Shown here: positions 7,727 to 17,529 of the stretch, piece by piece
Layout of the letters: each line of letters begins with the position of its first letter
How positions within the stretch are numbered: the stretch's first letter is position 1
Origin: Olivibacter oleidegradans
Lineage (GTDB): Bacteria > Bacteroidota > Bacteroidia > Sphingobacteriales > Sphingobacteriaceae
Assembly (NCBI RefSeq): GCF_042432805.1
Contig: NZ_JBHLWO010000002.1
Location: 1,116,001 to 1,180,000, forward strand
Length of the DNA stretch: 64,000 nt
Direction of reading: 5' to 3'
Made by a program: the position numbers and the translations under genes
The notes under the pieces: generated by a model
Told to the model about the DNA's origin: nothing
The model's database searches: none
The model's input: only the letters and a program-made list of their open reading frames with translations

Positions 7727-9682
7727 TTAATTTTTATAAGCCAATAATCTCAACGCATTAAGAACGACCACCAAGGTAGAGCCTTCATGAGCGAAAATAG
7801 CCGGGCCAATGGAGGCAAGCTCGAACATAGTTAGCGGAATGAGAAGCACGACTACTCCTAAGCTTATCCACAAATTCTGACGAATAATTGCTTTCGACTT
7901 ACGGCTTAGGCCGATCGCAAAAGGCAGGTTTTCTAACTTGTCCGCCATCAAGGCTATATCTGCTGTCTCCAGTGCAACGTCCGAACCCGCCGCTCCCATT
8001 GCGATTCCAACCGTACTTTTTACCATGGCGGGGGCATCGTTCACCCCGTCGCCCACCATGGCTACCTTGCCTTCTTTGTCTGTGAGTTGTTTAACGGCTC
8101 TTACCTTATCTTCAGGCATTAAATCACCGAACGCGTCTGTTAATCCGATCTCCTTTGCAATAGAATTTGCAACCTGTTGATTATCGCCCGTTAACATGAT
8201 CATTCGTCGAATGCCAAGCTTTCGGAGCGCTGCGAGTGTTTCTTTTGCGCCTACTCGGGGTTTGTCCATTACAGAAATAATTCCGAGAAAATCTTTCCCT
8301 TTTTTAACTAACATCACCGTTTTTCCTTCTGCTTCTAATGTCTCCACTTGTTCTTTATAATCCTGTGGAAGATTCCCGTCGTCACTTGAGAAAAGAGCCT
8401 TATTCCCTATCAAAACTAAACTGTTGTCGATCGTACCTTTCACGCCTTTACCCGTAACACTTTCTATATCGATAGCCTCACTTATCCTATTAGGTTCAAC
8501 GATTTCATTAATGCCGTTAACGATTGCCTGAGCTAAAGGGTGATCGCTTTGCTGTTCGACAGCTAGAACTGTGGAATAAAATTCTTGCTTATCAACTCCG
8601 TCGAATATGATTAGTTCAGCTAACTTTGGCTTGCCTTCTGTCAAAGTCCCTGTTTTATCGAAAGCTACGGCATCTAATATACCCAAATCTTCAAGTGGCC
8701 TACCTCCTTTGATCAAAACTCCTCCTTTAGCTGCACGGGCTACACCACTTAATACAGCACTCGGTGTAGAAATAGCTAAGGCGCATGGGCTCGCCGCTAC
8801 CAGAACTGATATGGCCCGATAAAAACTTTCGTTGAATGTTTCATCAACAATTAAAAACGCGAAACATAGTAGGATCACTAATAAAAGAACGGCCGGAACA
8901 AAATATCGCTGAAATTTATCGGTCAATAATTGGGTAGGCGACTTTTGTTCTTCTACTTCATTAACCATATGTATTAATCGTGCAATGGTCGAATCTTTCG
9001 CCTCTTTTGTTACCTGGACCTCTAGCACTCGGTTTCCGTTGATAGTGCCCGCAAACACCCGGTTTTTTTGATCTATCTTCTTAACTTTGGAATAATCTCT
9101 CGTAGGGTCATCAATGGCCATTTTATCTACCGGAATACTTTCACCTGTAATTGGTGCCTGGTTAACAGTCCCCTCACCTCTTACGACAACCCCGTCTGCC
9201 GGAACTTTGCTATTCGGTTTTATACGTATAGTATCCCCTAATTGCAATTCTTCTATTTTGATCTCCACTTCCTTGCCTGCTTGCAGTAACAGGGCGGTCG
9301 GCGGGGCTAAATCCGTCAATGCTTGTATCGATTTACGTGCTTTACCGAGTGCATAGTGTTCTAAAGCATGACCAAGACTGAATAGAAAAAGTAACAGGCC
9401 GCCTTCTGACCATTTTCCTAATATAGCTGCTCCAACTGCTGCGGCAAACATGAGAAAATCAATCTCGAAAGCTCCTTTCGCTATGGTTTTGATTGCTTCT
9501 TTTAATGTGAAAAACCCGCCAAAAAAATAGGCCAAAATAGAGGCTGCCAATGCCATGAATGTTTCGTTGTTTATTGATAGTAAATAGCCGATGCCCAAAG
9601 CGAGCCCCGAAAGCAGCGCAAATACGAGCTCCATATTGGAAAAAAAACCGGTATTGTGCTGCTCTTTATGCTGTTCTTTCAT
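7727..9682 (-). CDS. P1B-4-type heavy-metal P-type ATPase
   Basis: A 651-residue metal-exporting ATPase of the inner membrane. Motifs in order: TGES (actuator), SPC in the transport helix (AASPCALAIS), the phosphorylated DKTGTLTEG, HPLAQA in the nucleotide-binding domain, VGDGVNDAPA, and AHEGST in the last helix. SPC plus HEGST defines the P1B-4 group, which exports Co, Zn or Fe(II). There is no N-terminal CxxC metal-binding domain. The frame is open up to 9862, but that would overlap the adaptor gene; ATG 9682 (MKEQHKEQHN) gives a short His-containing tail and a normal start. It is the last gene of the metal-efflux operon. Confidence 0.92.
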   Translation of the reverse strand: MKEQHKEQHNTGFFSNMELVFALLSGLALGIGYLLSINNETFMALAASILAYFFGGFFTLKEAIKTIAKGAFEIDFLMFAAAVGAAILGKWSEGGLLLFLFSLGHALEHYALGKARKSIQALTDLAPPTALLLQAGKEVEIKIEELQLGDTIRIKPNSKVPADGVVVRGEGTVNQAPITGESIPVDKMAIDDPTRDYSKVKKIDQKNRVFAGTINGNRVLEVQVTKEAKDSTIARLIHMVNEVEEQKSPTQLLTDKFQRYFVPAVLLLVILLCFAFLIVDETFNESFYRAISVLVAASPCALAISTPSAVLSGVARAAKGGVLIKGGRPLEDLGILDAVAFDKTGTLTEGKPKLAELIIFDGVDKQEFYSTVLAVEQQSDHPLAQAIVNGINEIVEPNRISEAIDIESVTGKGVKGTIDNSLVLIGNKALFSSDDGNLPQDYKEQVETLEAEGKTVMLVKKGKDFLGIISVMDKPRVGAKETLAALRKLGIRRMIMLTGDNQQVANSIAKEIGLTDAFGDLMPEDKVRAVKQLTDKEGKVAMVGDGVNDAPAMVKSTVGIAMGAAGSDVALETADIALMADKLENLPFAIGLSRKSKAIIRQNLWISLGVVVLLIPLTMFELASIGPAIFAHEGSTLVVVLNALRLLAYKN

Positions 9683-9734
9683 AATAATAAAATTAATAAA
9701 TAAAAAAATTAGATGCCCTTGTTCATAATCATTG

Positions 9735-10946
9735 TTAATGACCATGCTGATTGCCGCCGTCCATTTTGGCTTGAATGAATACCGCGCAGGATGTGGCGAC
9801 TTTAACACTGTCAGGTAATACATCGATTGGGATAATTTCGGTGTAGCCGAGCGAGCTTGCACCCTTTTTTATTCGAATACGTTTGAAGAGATATTCTTTT
9901 TCTTTGTCTGTGTTGATCTTTTCTTCGTTAACGTAAAATATATAACTGTTACCCTCTTTCTGAGCAATTCCGTCATTAGCAATCGCGTTAACCGTGGTAT
10001 TTCCGATGCTCAGTATCGCATTTACACCCATTCCGTCTATGAACCCATTCCGATTGCCTACTATTCGTGCATGCACGGCAACCGCTTTATTTTCTCCTTC
10101 GAAAGAACTTCCTACTTTATCGACAATTGCTTTGCCCTCTTTGTTGGGATTATTTGAAAGGCTGAATGTGATTTCCTGCCCTATTTTTACTTTCTCCAAA
10201 TCTTTCTCATAAACATACAGATCGAGATCTACTTCCTCATTATTCACAATGCGTGCAATAATCATCCCTGCATCAGCACTGGCACCAAGCCCCATTTCAA
10301 CACTGGCAACAGTGCCGGCCATTGGAGCTGTTACCGATAGGCTTTCTCTTATGTTTTCTACGCTTAGTTTCGGGGCATCTATGCCGGCCAAACTTAGCTG
10401 TTTCCGGATAGATGCGAGTCGGATTTGTTGTTGGGCAAGCTGCGCTTTTATGTTTTGGTAATTCTTTAATGCACCGGCATTTCCTCTCATGAGTTCCTCT
10501 TGTCTATTTAATTCGATCTTTGTAAGCTCGATGCTGTTTTTTAATGTCAGATACTCCTCTTGCAATACGATAATTTCCGGATTAAGCAGCGTAGCGATTA
10601 GTTGTCCTTTCTTTACAACAGAGCCGGGAGAAATATATAAGGATTGTATTTTACCTCCATATAACGACGATATGGAGGCTTTATCTTGATTGTGTACCCG
10701 AACAAAACCCACAGCTTGCAAGCCGTTTTTTAGATCCTTTTTTTCAATATAACCTAAGGTAGCATCGATGGCCTTGAGTTGATCTTCGCGAATACTGAGC
10801 AAGTCGAACGTTTTAGCCTCTTTTGCGGTGTTTTCTGCCGTTTCGGTGCGGAAAGAATTGGTTGATGCTTTATTTGAGCGATTTGACTGACAGGATAAAT
10901 TCAACAGGATGGCACAAACGCATCCCCATAATTTTATTCTTTTCAT
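9735..10946 (-). CDS. czcB: RND efflux periplasmic adaptor (CzcB/CusB family), lipoprotein
   Basis: A 403-residue membrane-fusion protein linking the inner-membrane RND pump to the outer-membrane channel. The signal peptide ends in a lipobox (LLNLSC-Q, Cys about 19). A barrel-sandwich half (SLYGGKIQSLYISPGSVVKK), a coiled-coil hairpin (about 145-200, rich in Gln and Leu) and the second lipoyl half (VTAPMAGTVASVEMGLGASA) follow in order. The C-terminus ends with NQHGH, which might bind metal. It lies 30 nt after the CzcA stop and 52 nt before the ATPase start on the same strand. The gene symbol denotes the family; metal specificity is not proven. Confidence 0.9.
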   Translation of the reverse strand: MKRIKLWGCVCAILLNLSCQSNRSNKASTNSFRTETAENTAKEAKTFDLLSIREDQLKAIDATLGYIEKKDLKNGLQAVGFVRVHNQDKASISSLYGGKIQSLYISPGSVVKKGQLIATLLNPEIIVLQEEYLTLKNSIELTKIELNRQEELMRGNAGALKNYQNIKAQLAQQQIRLASIRKQLSLAGIDAPKLSVENIRESLSVTAPMAGTVASVEMGLGASADAGMIIARIVNNEEVDLDLYVYEKDLEKVKIGQEITFSLSNNPNKEGKAIVDKVGSSFEGENKAVAVHARIVGNRNGFIDGMGVNAILSIGNTTVNAIANDGIAQKEGNSYIFYVNEEKINTDKEKEYLFKRIRIKKGASSLGYTEIIPIDVLPDSVKVATSCAVFIQAKMDGGNQHGH

Positions 10947-10976
10947 TTTTTGTTTTTTTGAGCTATGCTGGTATGG

Positions 10977-13900
10977 TTATTTCCCGGTTAGATAATTTAT
11001 AGTGGCTACCACCTGATTATACCGATTAAGTGTTTCAAGGTATTGGAGGTGGGTATTAAAAGCTTGTTCTATACTTTGTGTATAAGCTACGTAGTCAATC
11101 TCACCTTTTCTATATCCTAATCTCGAAGAGGCGATCAATTCGTCCGCTTCTTGCAGTCCACTATCTTCATAAAATATAAGGGCAGCCTGTAACGGTCGGT
11201 AATAACTTAATTGTTGCATAAAAGTCGTTTTTAAATTATTGAAGGTCTGCTCATATGCGTATTCAGCAGCTTTGGTTGCCAGTAGAGAAGCTTTTACTTT
11301 CGCTTTTTGTGCGGCTAAATTAAATAGAGGTACTGCGACCCCTAGAGAAACACCAGCTATTTTAGTTCTTTGTCCGTATGATTTGTTTATTCCTTCCGGA
11401 TTCCATCCCTGAAGAATGAGTTGCTGTTGATAGCCAACAGTGATATCCGGTAAAAAAGCCGATTTCTGTACCTTGACCGATTCTTCCGCTACGCGGATTT
11501 GTTGATTAGCAAAAGATAGCAGCGGGTTATTTTTAAGTGCGACACTATCTGTTGTTGATAAAATACTTAATTTATAATCTTCTTGCTCTTTTATATCGTA
11601 TGGTTCGGATACATTAAGCAAACGCATCAACTCCTGCAAAGCAGCTATTTTAGCAGCGCCTGCCTGTTGCTGTTGTAATTGAAGCTGTCGATAACGATTG
11701 GATGCAATCAGTAACTCGGTCTTCGAAGTTTCTCCTGTATTATAACGCAGTTCGGCGATTTTGAGAAATTCATTCAAGATGCTATCCTGTTTTGTCCGGA
11801 GCTTGAGTGATTGATTGGCATAAACGAGATTAGCAAAAGCGATACGCACGTCACGTATAAGGTCGTTCTTACTTACTGTTAGACTTGTTGCCGCTAATGT
11901 GGTTTGTTCTTCTAACAGTTGTCTTTTAGCACCGTATACCGTTGGGAAGCTGAATGTTTGACCAATACCTATGTTGTTGTCCGGACTGGCGCCTTCTAAA
12001 GGAGATTGCGCTGCCGAAATATCTATGTTGGCCGGATCAAAAGCGCTTTTTTCCAAAGCTTTCTGTCTAAGCCGATTTACATCAGCTTCTTTAAGTCCAG
12101 GATTGTTTTTCAAGGCCATGTTTATGGCTTCGTCTAAGCTAATTCTGCCTTGGATCATGTCTTGTTGATTTTGAGCGGAAACGATAAGGGAAGGTTCGGT
12201 AAGCAGTACTAGCGCTAAGGAAATCATTCGGATCAAGCGTTTAGGACTCCTAAGTTTGAAAGAGTAGAAAAGAAAATAAAGTATCGGCAAAACAAATAAG
12301 GTAAGGAGTGTCGCGGTTACTAAACCTCCTATGACAACGGTGGCCAATGGCTTCTGAACTTCAGCTCCGGAACCGGAGGATATAGCCATAGGTAGAAACC
12401 CGAGGGACGCCGCTGTTGCTGTCATCAAAACAGGTCTCAGCCTGGTGAGTGATCCTTCAAGAATACGGCGTAGGATGTTTCCCTGTCCTGCTTTTTTCAA
12501 CTGATTGAATGTACTAATCAATACGATACCATTCAATACGGCTACGCCGAACAAAGCAATAAAGCCGACGCCGGCTGAAATGCTAAATGGCATATCACGA
12601 AGCTTTAGAGCGATTATTCCACCGATAGCCGACATCGGGATGGCGGTAAATATTAATACGGATTCTTTCGTCGAGCGGAATGTAAAGAACAGTAAAACGA
12701 AAATTAGCAACAAAGCTAGGGGTACTGCGATGAGTAGTCTCGATTTTGCTTCTTGCAGATTCTCAAACTGACCTCCAAAGGTATAAAAGTAACCATCCGG
12801 TAATTTTACTTCTTCATCAATTTTATTTTTGATGTCGTCAACAACACTTTGGACGTCACGACCTACAATATTGAAACCGACTACTATACGTCTTTTTGCA
12901 TCGTCGCGACTAATTTGCGCGGGGCCATCTTTAAACTCGATATTTGCCAGTTGAGAAAGTGCAACTTGTTCACCATTTGAAATCGGCACGAGCAAATTAC
13001 GAACATCGTCAATATTGTTTTTAACAGTACTATCTAAGCGTAAAACTAAATCAAACCGCCTTTCATTTTCATAAATTACACCGGCAATTGCACCGGCGAA
13101 AGCCGTATTTAGTGCTGTGTTTAGTGCTTTGATGGTTGTACCGTAGTTTGCAAGTTGGTCATAATTATAGGTTACTGTAATTTGCGGTAATCCACTGATG
13201 GGCTCGGGTAATACACCGGAAGCTCCGCGAACGGTGGCGATTGAAGTTGTCACCTTATCAGCATAAGTCGCAAGCGAATCTAAGTTCTCGCCAAAAATTT
13301 TGATTGCCACATCTTGCCGAATACCCGTCATTAACTCGTTAAAGCGCATTTGTATGGGCTGATTGGCTTCGATATACACGCCTGGTAGTAAATTTAACGC
13401 CTTCTCCATATCGGTAGCAAGCTGCTCATAACTGCGGTCGCTTTTCCATTCTGATTGATTCTTTAGAATAACCATGAGATCGGTTGCTTCAGGTGGCATT
13501 GGATCGGTTGGGACTTCAGCAGAACCCGTTTTTCCAACCACCATTTTTACTTCATCGAAAGTTTTGAGAATTTTAGCGGCCTTCATCGACGTTTCGATAC
13601 TCTGTGAAAGTGACGCACCTTGTGGAAGTACACACTGAAAAGCAAAGTCACCTTCTTTTAGTTGCGGAATGAATTCTGCTCCCATTCTTGAGAATAGGTA
13701 TGCACTTCCTCCAAAAAGCAACAAGGTAAATGATAGAATCCAATAGGGTGCTCTTAATGCTTTTTTTAATAAAGGAGTATAAAACCGTTGTAATTTATAC
13801 ATTAAACGATCGGAAAAAGTCTTTTTTTGTATCGGTTTTTTAGAAAGAAAAAGCGCGCACATCATCGGGACATAGGTCATGGAAAGTATGAGAGCACCAA

Positions 13901-15356
13901 TGATCGCAAAACTAACAGTCTGCGCCATTGGTTTGAACATTTTCCCCTCAATACCCGTTAATGCTAGAATAGGGATGTATACCATTAAAATAATGATTTC
14001 GCCAAAAGCAGCACTCGATCGGATTTTTACAGCTGAATCAAATACATGATCGTCCATTTCTTCTTGGTTTAATCTGAAGGCAGATTTTCGTAGGCCAAAG
14101 TGATGCATTGTCGCTTCTACGATAATAACTGCTCCGTCTACGATCAAGCCAAAATCGATCGCACCTAAACTCATCAGATTGGCACTGACACCGAAGATGT
14201 TCATCATTGAGAATGCAAAAAGCATGGAAAGTGGAATAGCAGATGCGACGATAAGGCCGGCACGAAGGTTACCCAGAAACAGGACAAGAACCAAAATAAC
14301 GATCAAGGCACCTTCTATTAGGTTACTTTTGACGGTATCAATGGCGCGATTCACTAGATTTGTTCGGTCTAGATAAGGTTCGATTACAATATCTTTGGGA
14401 AGCGACTTTTGTATCGTCCGCATCTTTTCCTTAACCAGCTTTACGACCTCTGCACTATTAGAGCCCTTTAACATCATAACCACACCTCCCACTGCCTCCC
14501 TTTCTCCATTATAAGTTAAAGCGCCATATCGTATGGCTCCGCCAAATTGTGGACTGGAGACATCTTTAATTAAAATTGGAACACCCTTACTATCTTTTTT
14601 GATCACAATGTTTCCAATATCGGTTAAACTCCGCGCCAAGCCGAGTGAACGGATATAATAAGCATTGGGCTTTTTATCGATATATGCACCGCCTGTATTC
14701 TCATTATTGTTTTGTAAGGCGGTGAATACTTCGGCAATTGTAATGTTATGAGCCTGCAATCTATCCGGACGAACTGCAACTTCGTACTGCTTTAATATTC
14801 CGCCGAAGCTATTAACCTCGGCTACACCGGGAGTTCCATACAGTTGCCGCGCTACTATCCAATCTTGCATTGTTCGAAGATCAGTAGGTGAATATCGTTT
14901 TTCAGCACCTGGTCGGGGATGGATGATATATTGGTAAATTTCCCCTAAACCAGTAGTGATAGGTCCCAATTTCGGTTCGCCGATACCTGGTGGAATTTGG
15001 CTTTGAGCTTCTTTTATACGCTCGGCAATCTGTTGCCTTGCCCAATAAATATCTACTTTCTCTTTGAATACTACCGTAATCACTGAAAGACCGAAACGAC
15101 TAATACTTCTTATTTCGATCATCTGCGGAATGGTGGCAACGGATAGCTCAATTGGAAAAGTAACTAATCGTTCGATTTCCTGAGCTGCCAGACTGGGAGC
15201 ACTGGTAATTATTTGCACCTGATTATTGGTAATGTCAGGTAACGCATCAATAGGAAGTTTAGTTGCAGACCATACCCCCCAAACAATGAGTGCAAAGGTA
15301 AATATACCTACAATCAGCTTGTTTTTTATACAAAAAAAAATGATTTTATTCAACAT
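10977..15356 (-). CDS. czcA: CzcA-type RND metal pump fused to a TolC-like outer-membrane protein
   Basis: A 1459-residue fusion. Residues 1 to about 1035 are an HME-RND pump with 12 TM helices. The TM4 region DFGLIVDGAVIIVEA fits the HME1 (Co/Zn/Cd) signature DFGxxxDGAxxxVEN except for the final N. Residues from about 1040 begin a second signal-peptide-like hydrophobic segment (MISLALVLLTEPSLIVSAQ) followed by a CzcC/TolC-type protein rich in coiled coil (SLDEAINMALKNNPGLKEAD). The reading frame is continuous through the junction. Such CzcA-CzcC fusions are known in Bacteroidota. The fusion is translated first among the pump genes; the adaptor and ATPase follow. Confidence 0.93.
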   Translation of the reverse strand: MLNKIIFFCIKNKLIVGIFTFALIVWGVWSATKLPIDALPDITNNQVQIITSAPSLAAQEIERLVTFPIELSVATIPQMIEIRSISRFGLSVITVVFKEKVDIYWARQQIAERIKEAQSQIPPGIGEPKLGPITTGLGEIYQYIIHPRPGAEKRYSPTDLRTMQDWIVARQLYGTPGVAEVNSFGGILKQYEVAVRPDRLQAHNITIAEVFTALQNNNENTGGAYIDKKPNAYYIRSLGLARSLTDIGNIVIKKDSKGVPILIKDVSSPQFGGAIRYGALTYNGEREAVGGVVMMLKGSNSAEVVKLVKEKMRTIQKSLPKDIVIEPYLDRTNLVNRAIDTVKSNLIEGALIVILVLVLFLGNLRAGLIVASAIPLSMLFAFSMMNIFGVSANLMSLGAIDFGLIVDGAVIIVEATMHHFGLRKSAFRLNQEEMDDHVFDSAVKIRSSAAFGEIIILMVYIPILALTGIEGKMFKPMAQTVSFAIIGALILSMTYVPMMCALFLSKKPIQKKTFSDRLMYKLQRFYTPLLKKALRAPYWILSFTLLLFGGSAYLFSRMGAEFIPQLKEGDFAFQCVLPQGASLSQSIETSMKAAKILKTFDEVKMVVGKTGSAEVPTDPMPPEATDLMVILKNQSEWKSDRSYEQLATDMEKALNLLPGVYIEANQPIQMRFNELMTGIRQDVAIKIFGENLDSLATYADKVTTSIATVRGASGVLPEPISGLPQITVTYNYDQLANYGTTIKALNTALNTAFAGAIAGVIYENERRFDLVLRLDSTVKNNIDDVRNLLVPISNGEQVALSQLANIEFKDGPAQISRDDAKRRIVVGFNIVGRDVQSVVDDIKNKIDEEVKLPDGYFYTFGGQFENLQEAKSRLLIAVPLALLLIFVLLFFTFRSTKESVLIFTAIPMSAIGGIIALKLRDMPFSISAGVGFIALFGVAVLNGIVLISTFNQLKKAGQGNILRRILEGSLTRLRPVLMTATAASLGFLPMAISSGSGAEVQKPLATVVIGGLVTATLLTLFVLPILYFLFYSFKLRSPKRLIRMISLALVLLTEPSLIVSAQNQQDMIQGRISLDEAINMALKNNPGLKEADVNRLRQKALEKSAFDPANIDISAAQSPLEGASPDNNIGIGQTFSFPTVYGAKRQLLEEQTTLAATSLTVSKNDLIRDVRIAFANLVYANQSLKLRTKQDSILNEFLKIAELRYNTGETSKTELLIASNRYRQLQLQQQQAGAAKIAALQELMRLLNVSEPYDIKEQEDYKLSILSTTDSVALKNNPLLSFANQQIRVAEESVKVQKSAFLPDITVGYQQQLILQGWNPEGINKSYGQRTKIAGVSLGVAVPLFNLAAQKAKVKASLLATKAAEYAYEQTFNNLKTTFMQQLSYYRPLQAALIFYEDSGLQEADELIASSRLGYRKGEIDYVAYTQSIEQAFNTHLQYLETLNRYNQVVATINYLTGK

Positions 15357-15425
15357 AAGTTACACGTAATGTATAGCATACCGTAACGGTATCTATACAA
15401 ATTATTCCAATATGACTAACGATTG

Positions 15426-15457
15426 TTCACGGGCGGATTATAAGACTTTCCCGTGAA
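15426..15457. repeat. Hairpin between the His-rich gene and czcA
   Basis: TTCACGGG and CCCGTGAA form a perfect 8-bp stem with a 16-nt loop in the 189-bp gap ahead of czcA. It shares the TCACGGGCG and CCCGTG arms with the hairpin at 1994-2025. No U-tract follows, so it may stabilise or attenuate operon mRNA rather than terminate it. Nothing else is evident in the gap. Confidence 0.4.
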
Positions 15458-15545
15458 TGACATTTTTATGGAAGGTGTAATCTGTTATGCGTCAATAGCA
15501 AAAAAGGTAATTATTGAAGAATTACCATCACTAAACACATAGTTT

Positions 15546-15965
15546 CTAAGTATTACACAACATCCTGTTAAAGACTAATGTGCTTTTTGGAGGCTGCCAG
15601 ATACTTGATACCTGTTCATTTGAGAAGTAAACTGTTAAAGGGATTGCCGGACAAGTTTGTAAGGGTATATACGGTAACCAATCATTCGTTGCCGGAAGAA
15701 TTTTAAAGTTATGTAGGGAATAACCACAACTTTCATTATGGTGATGATCACAGGGGAAATTTGTGTCTTCTTCATCATCTGAAGCATCATGCTTTTCAAC
15801 TCCCTGACTGTGCTCTTTCAGAAATTCTAAAAGTGATATTTTTCCATGATCTTCTAAATGATGAGCGTAGTGTGCAGGAAACGAGGTCACAAATAGCAAA
15901 GCATCTTGTGGAATTATCATCCAAATAAAGAAATAGATAACACTTATTTTCTTTAATATTGCCAT
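15546..15965 (-). CDS. His-rich exported small protein of the metal-efflux operon
   Basis: A 139-residue protein with an N-terminal hydrophobic segment (VIYFFIWMIIPQDALLFV) that could be a signal peptide or anchor, followed by His/Asp clusters (HYAHHLEDHG and CDHHHNESCGYSLH). These residues look suited to binding Zn, Co or Cu. It is the first gene of the minus-strand operon leading to czcA. Small His-rich proteins at the head of Bacteroidota Czc operons are common but uncharacterised; a periplasmic metal buffer or sensor is my inference. Confidence 0.65.
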   Translation of the reverse strand: MAILKKISVIYFFIWMIIPQDALLFVTSFPAHYAHHLEDHGKISLLEFLKEHSQGVEKHDASDDEEDTNFPCDHHHNESCGYSLHNFKILPATNDWLPYIPLQTCPAIPLTVYFSNEQVSSIWQPPKSTLVFNRMLCNT

Positions 15966-16070
15966 CGCTATTGATCAACTACGAACAAAGCTATTAAAAA
16001 TTATTGAAAATGAATAGGATCCTTTTCCGTATTGTTCGAGCGGGATACCTAACTAAGCGATGACAAACAC

Positions 16071-16943
16071 ATGTATATAAAGCAATTACAATATATACTG
16101 GCGGGCCTAGTATTCGCAGTTTTATGGTCGTCTGCGTCCATAGCTACGAAATGGGGATTACAGGTTTCACAACCTTTTGTTCTAGCGATTACTCGATTTT
16201 GTCTGGCCGGCGGCATTATGATTTTTATTTCTCATATTATGCTGAAACATCGTTTACCTCATGGGAATGAATGGAAACAGCTGTTTGCCTACGGTATTCT
16301 CAATATTGGCGTTTATTTGGGATTGTATGTCCTTGCTATGCAGCACGTGTCCGCAGGTCTTGGATCACTTTTTCCCGCAACAAGTCCAGCTTTTGTGAGT
16401 GTGATTTCCGCGTTGGTTTATAAACAACGAATCACCGCCAAAATATTGTTCAGCTTAAGCTTGTGCCTCATCGGTATTGTTGTTGCCGCCTATCCTTTAT
16501 TAATGAAGAGCTATGCGTCCCCTATCGGTTTGTTTTTGCTTCTACTGAGCATGTTATCTTACTCGTTGGGGTCTATTTACTTCGCTAAGAAGAACTGGCA
16601 GAAACTAAATATACTTACTATAAATGGTTGGCAAACGATATTAGGCGGTTTACTGCTTGTACCCTTCATGCTCTTCTATTACGATCGGTCCCTAAATACT
16701 TATAATATAACATTTTGGAGCGCGGTGAGCTGGTTAGCATTTGTTGTTTCGATTGGTGCTGTTCAAATTTGGCTTTACTTGATTAGGCAAGATGCCGTTA
16801 AAGCCTCTTTTTGGCTCTTTTTGTGCCCAATATCCGGTTTTTTTATTGCCTGGTTGCTTGCCAACGAACCAATTGATGCATATACCGGCCTAGGTGTAAT
16901 GTTGGTGATAGCGGGGCTAGCCCTTGTGTTAAAAAGAAAATAG
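16071..16943 (+). CDS. EamA/DMT family transporter
   Basis: A 290-residue inner-membrane protein with ten predicted TM helices arranged as two EamA repeats (about 8-140 and 150-288). Family features are the opening VFAVLWSSASIATKWGL, the mid repeat LSYSLGSIYFAKKNW and the C-terminal ANEPIDAYTGLGVMLVIAGL. Members export amino acids, nucleotides or other metabolites; the substrate here is unknown. It stands alone, divergent from the metal-efflux operon with about 105 bp between them. Confidence 0.9.
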   Translation: MYIKQLQYILAGLVFAVLWSSASIATKWGLQVSQPFVLAITRFCLAGGIMIFISHIMLKHRLPHGNEWKQLFAYGILNIGVYLGLYVLAMQHVSAGLGSLFPATSPAFVSVISALVYKQRITAKILFSLSLCLIGIVVAAYPLLMKSYASPIGLFLLLLSMLSYSLGSIYFAKKNWQKLNILTINGWQTILGGLLLVPFMLFYYDRSLNTYNITFWSAVSWLAFVVSIGAVQIWLYLIRQDAVKASFWLFLCPISGFFIAWLLANEPIDAYTGLGVMLVIAGLALVLKRK

Positions 16944-17014
16944 ATCGGATAAACCAATCCGTACATGCCATACGATCATTTGTTACTTTAAAAGAAATAA
17001 AATGGATAAAACCA

Positions 17015-17045
17015 TTGTTATTAAATAACTTAATTATTATGTTTG
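17015..17045 (+). promoter_or_regulatory. Promoter of the YegP-like gene
   Basis: TTG (17015-17017), a 20-nt spacer and TATGTTTG (17038-17045) match the Bacteroidota promoter consensus and lie 22 nt before the start codon at 17068. Confidence 0.6.
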
Positions 17046-17067
17046 TTTAGGTATTAAACTTATTGTT

Positions 17068-17394
17068 ATGGGAAAATTTGTTATTAAAACAGCTAAAAAC
17101 GGCCAATTTTATTTTAATTTAAAAGCAGATAATGGTCAGGTGATTTTATCAAGCGAACAGTATACAACCAAATCAGCTTGTAATAATGGTATATCGTCCG
17201 TGAAAGAAAACGCAAAGTTAGATGAGCGGTACGATAGCAAAGAATCTAGCAATGGAAAATTCTTTTTCAACTTGAAGGCAAAAAACGGACAAATTATTGG
17301 TACCAGCGAGATGTATGAAACGAGTTCCGGTCGTGATAATGGTATCAGTTCCGTTAAGAAAAATGCACCTGACGCCACAACCATAGAAGAATAA
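17068..17394 (+). CDS. YegP/DUF1508 family protein, two repeats
   Basis: A 108-residue soluble protein consisting of two copies of the DUF1508 (YegP) repeat. Each copy has the pattern GKFxFNLKAxNGQ, (S/T)SExY and NGISSVKxNA, at about residues 11-50 and 61-100. The fold is a small beta-rich domain; the role is unknown, though relatives are often linked to stress. It is preceded by a good promoter and followed by its own terminator, so it is monocistronic. Confidence 0.9.
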   Translation: MGKFVIKTAKNGQFYFNLKADNGQVILSSEQYTTKSACNNGISSVKENAKLDERYDSKESSNGKFFFNLKAKNGQIIGTSEMYETSSGRDNGISSVKKNAPDATTIEE

Positions 17395-17431
17395 AGAAAT
17401 AGAATGGTAGCTAACTTAAGTTGGCGGCACC

Positions 17432-17478
17432 AAAAGTTGTATAGGATCCGATTCTACGGAAAATGTACAACTTTTTTT
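17432..17478 (+). terminator. Terminator after the YegP-like gene
   Basis: AAAAGTTGTA (17432-17441) and TACAACTTTT (17466-17475) form a perfect 10-bp stem continuing into a T-run. It lies between convergent genes and may act in both directions. Confidence 0.65.
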
Positions 17479-17529
17479 ATTTTATGCGATGTTTAACCTT
17501 GCTATATATTGCTGTCGACCAATTTATTA

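Noticed and set aside
9683..9862. N-terminal extension of the P1B-4 ATPase
   Set aside because: It would overlap the end of the adaptor gene and shows no metal-binding motif; ATG 9682 gives the normal start.
15796..15978. Second ORF at the His-rich gene
   Set aside because: It overlaps the His-rich gene in another frame and has no hydrophobic start or motif.
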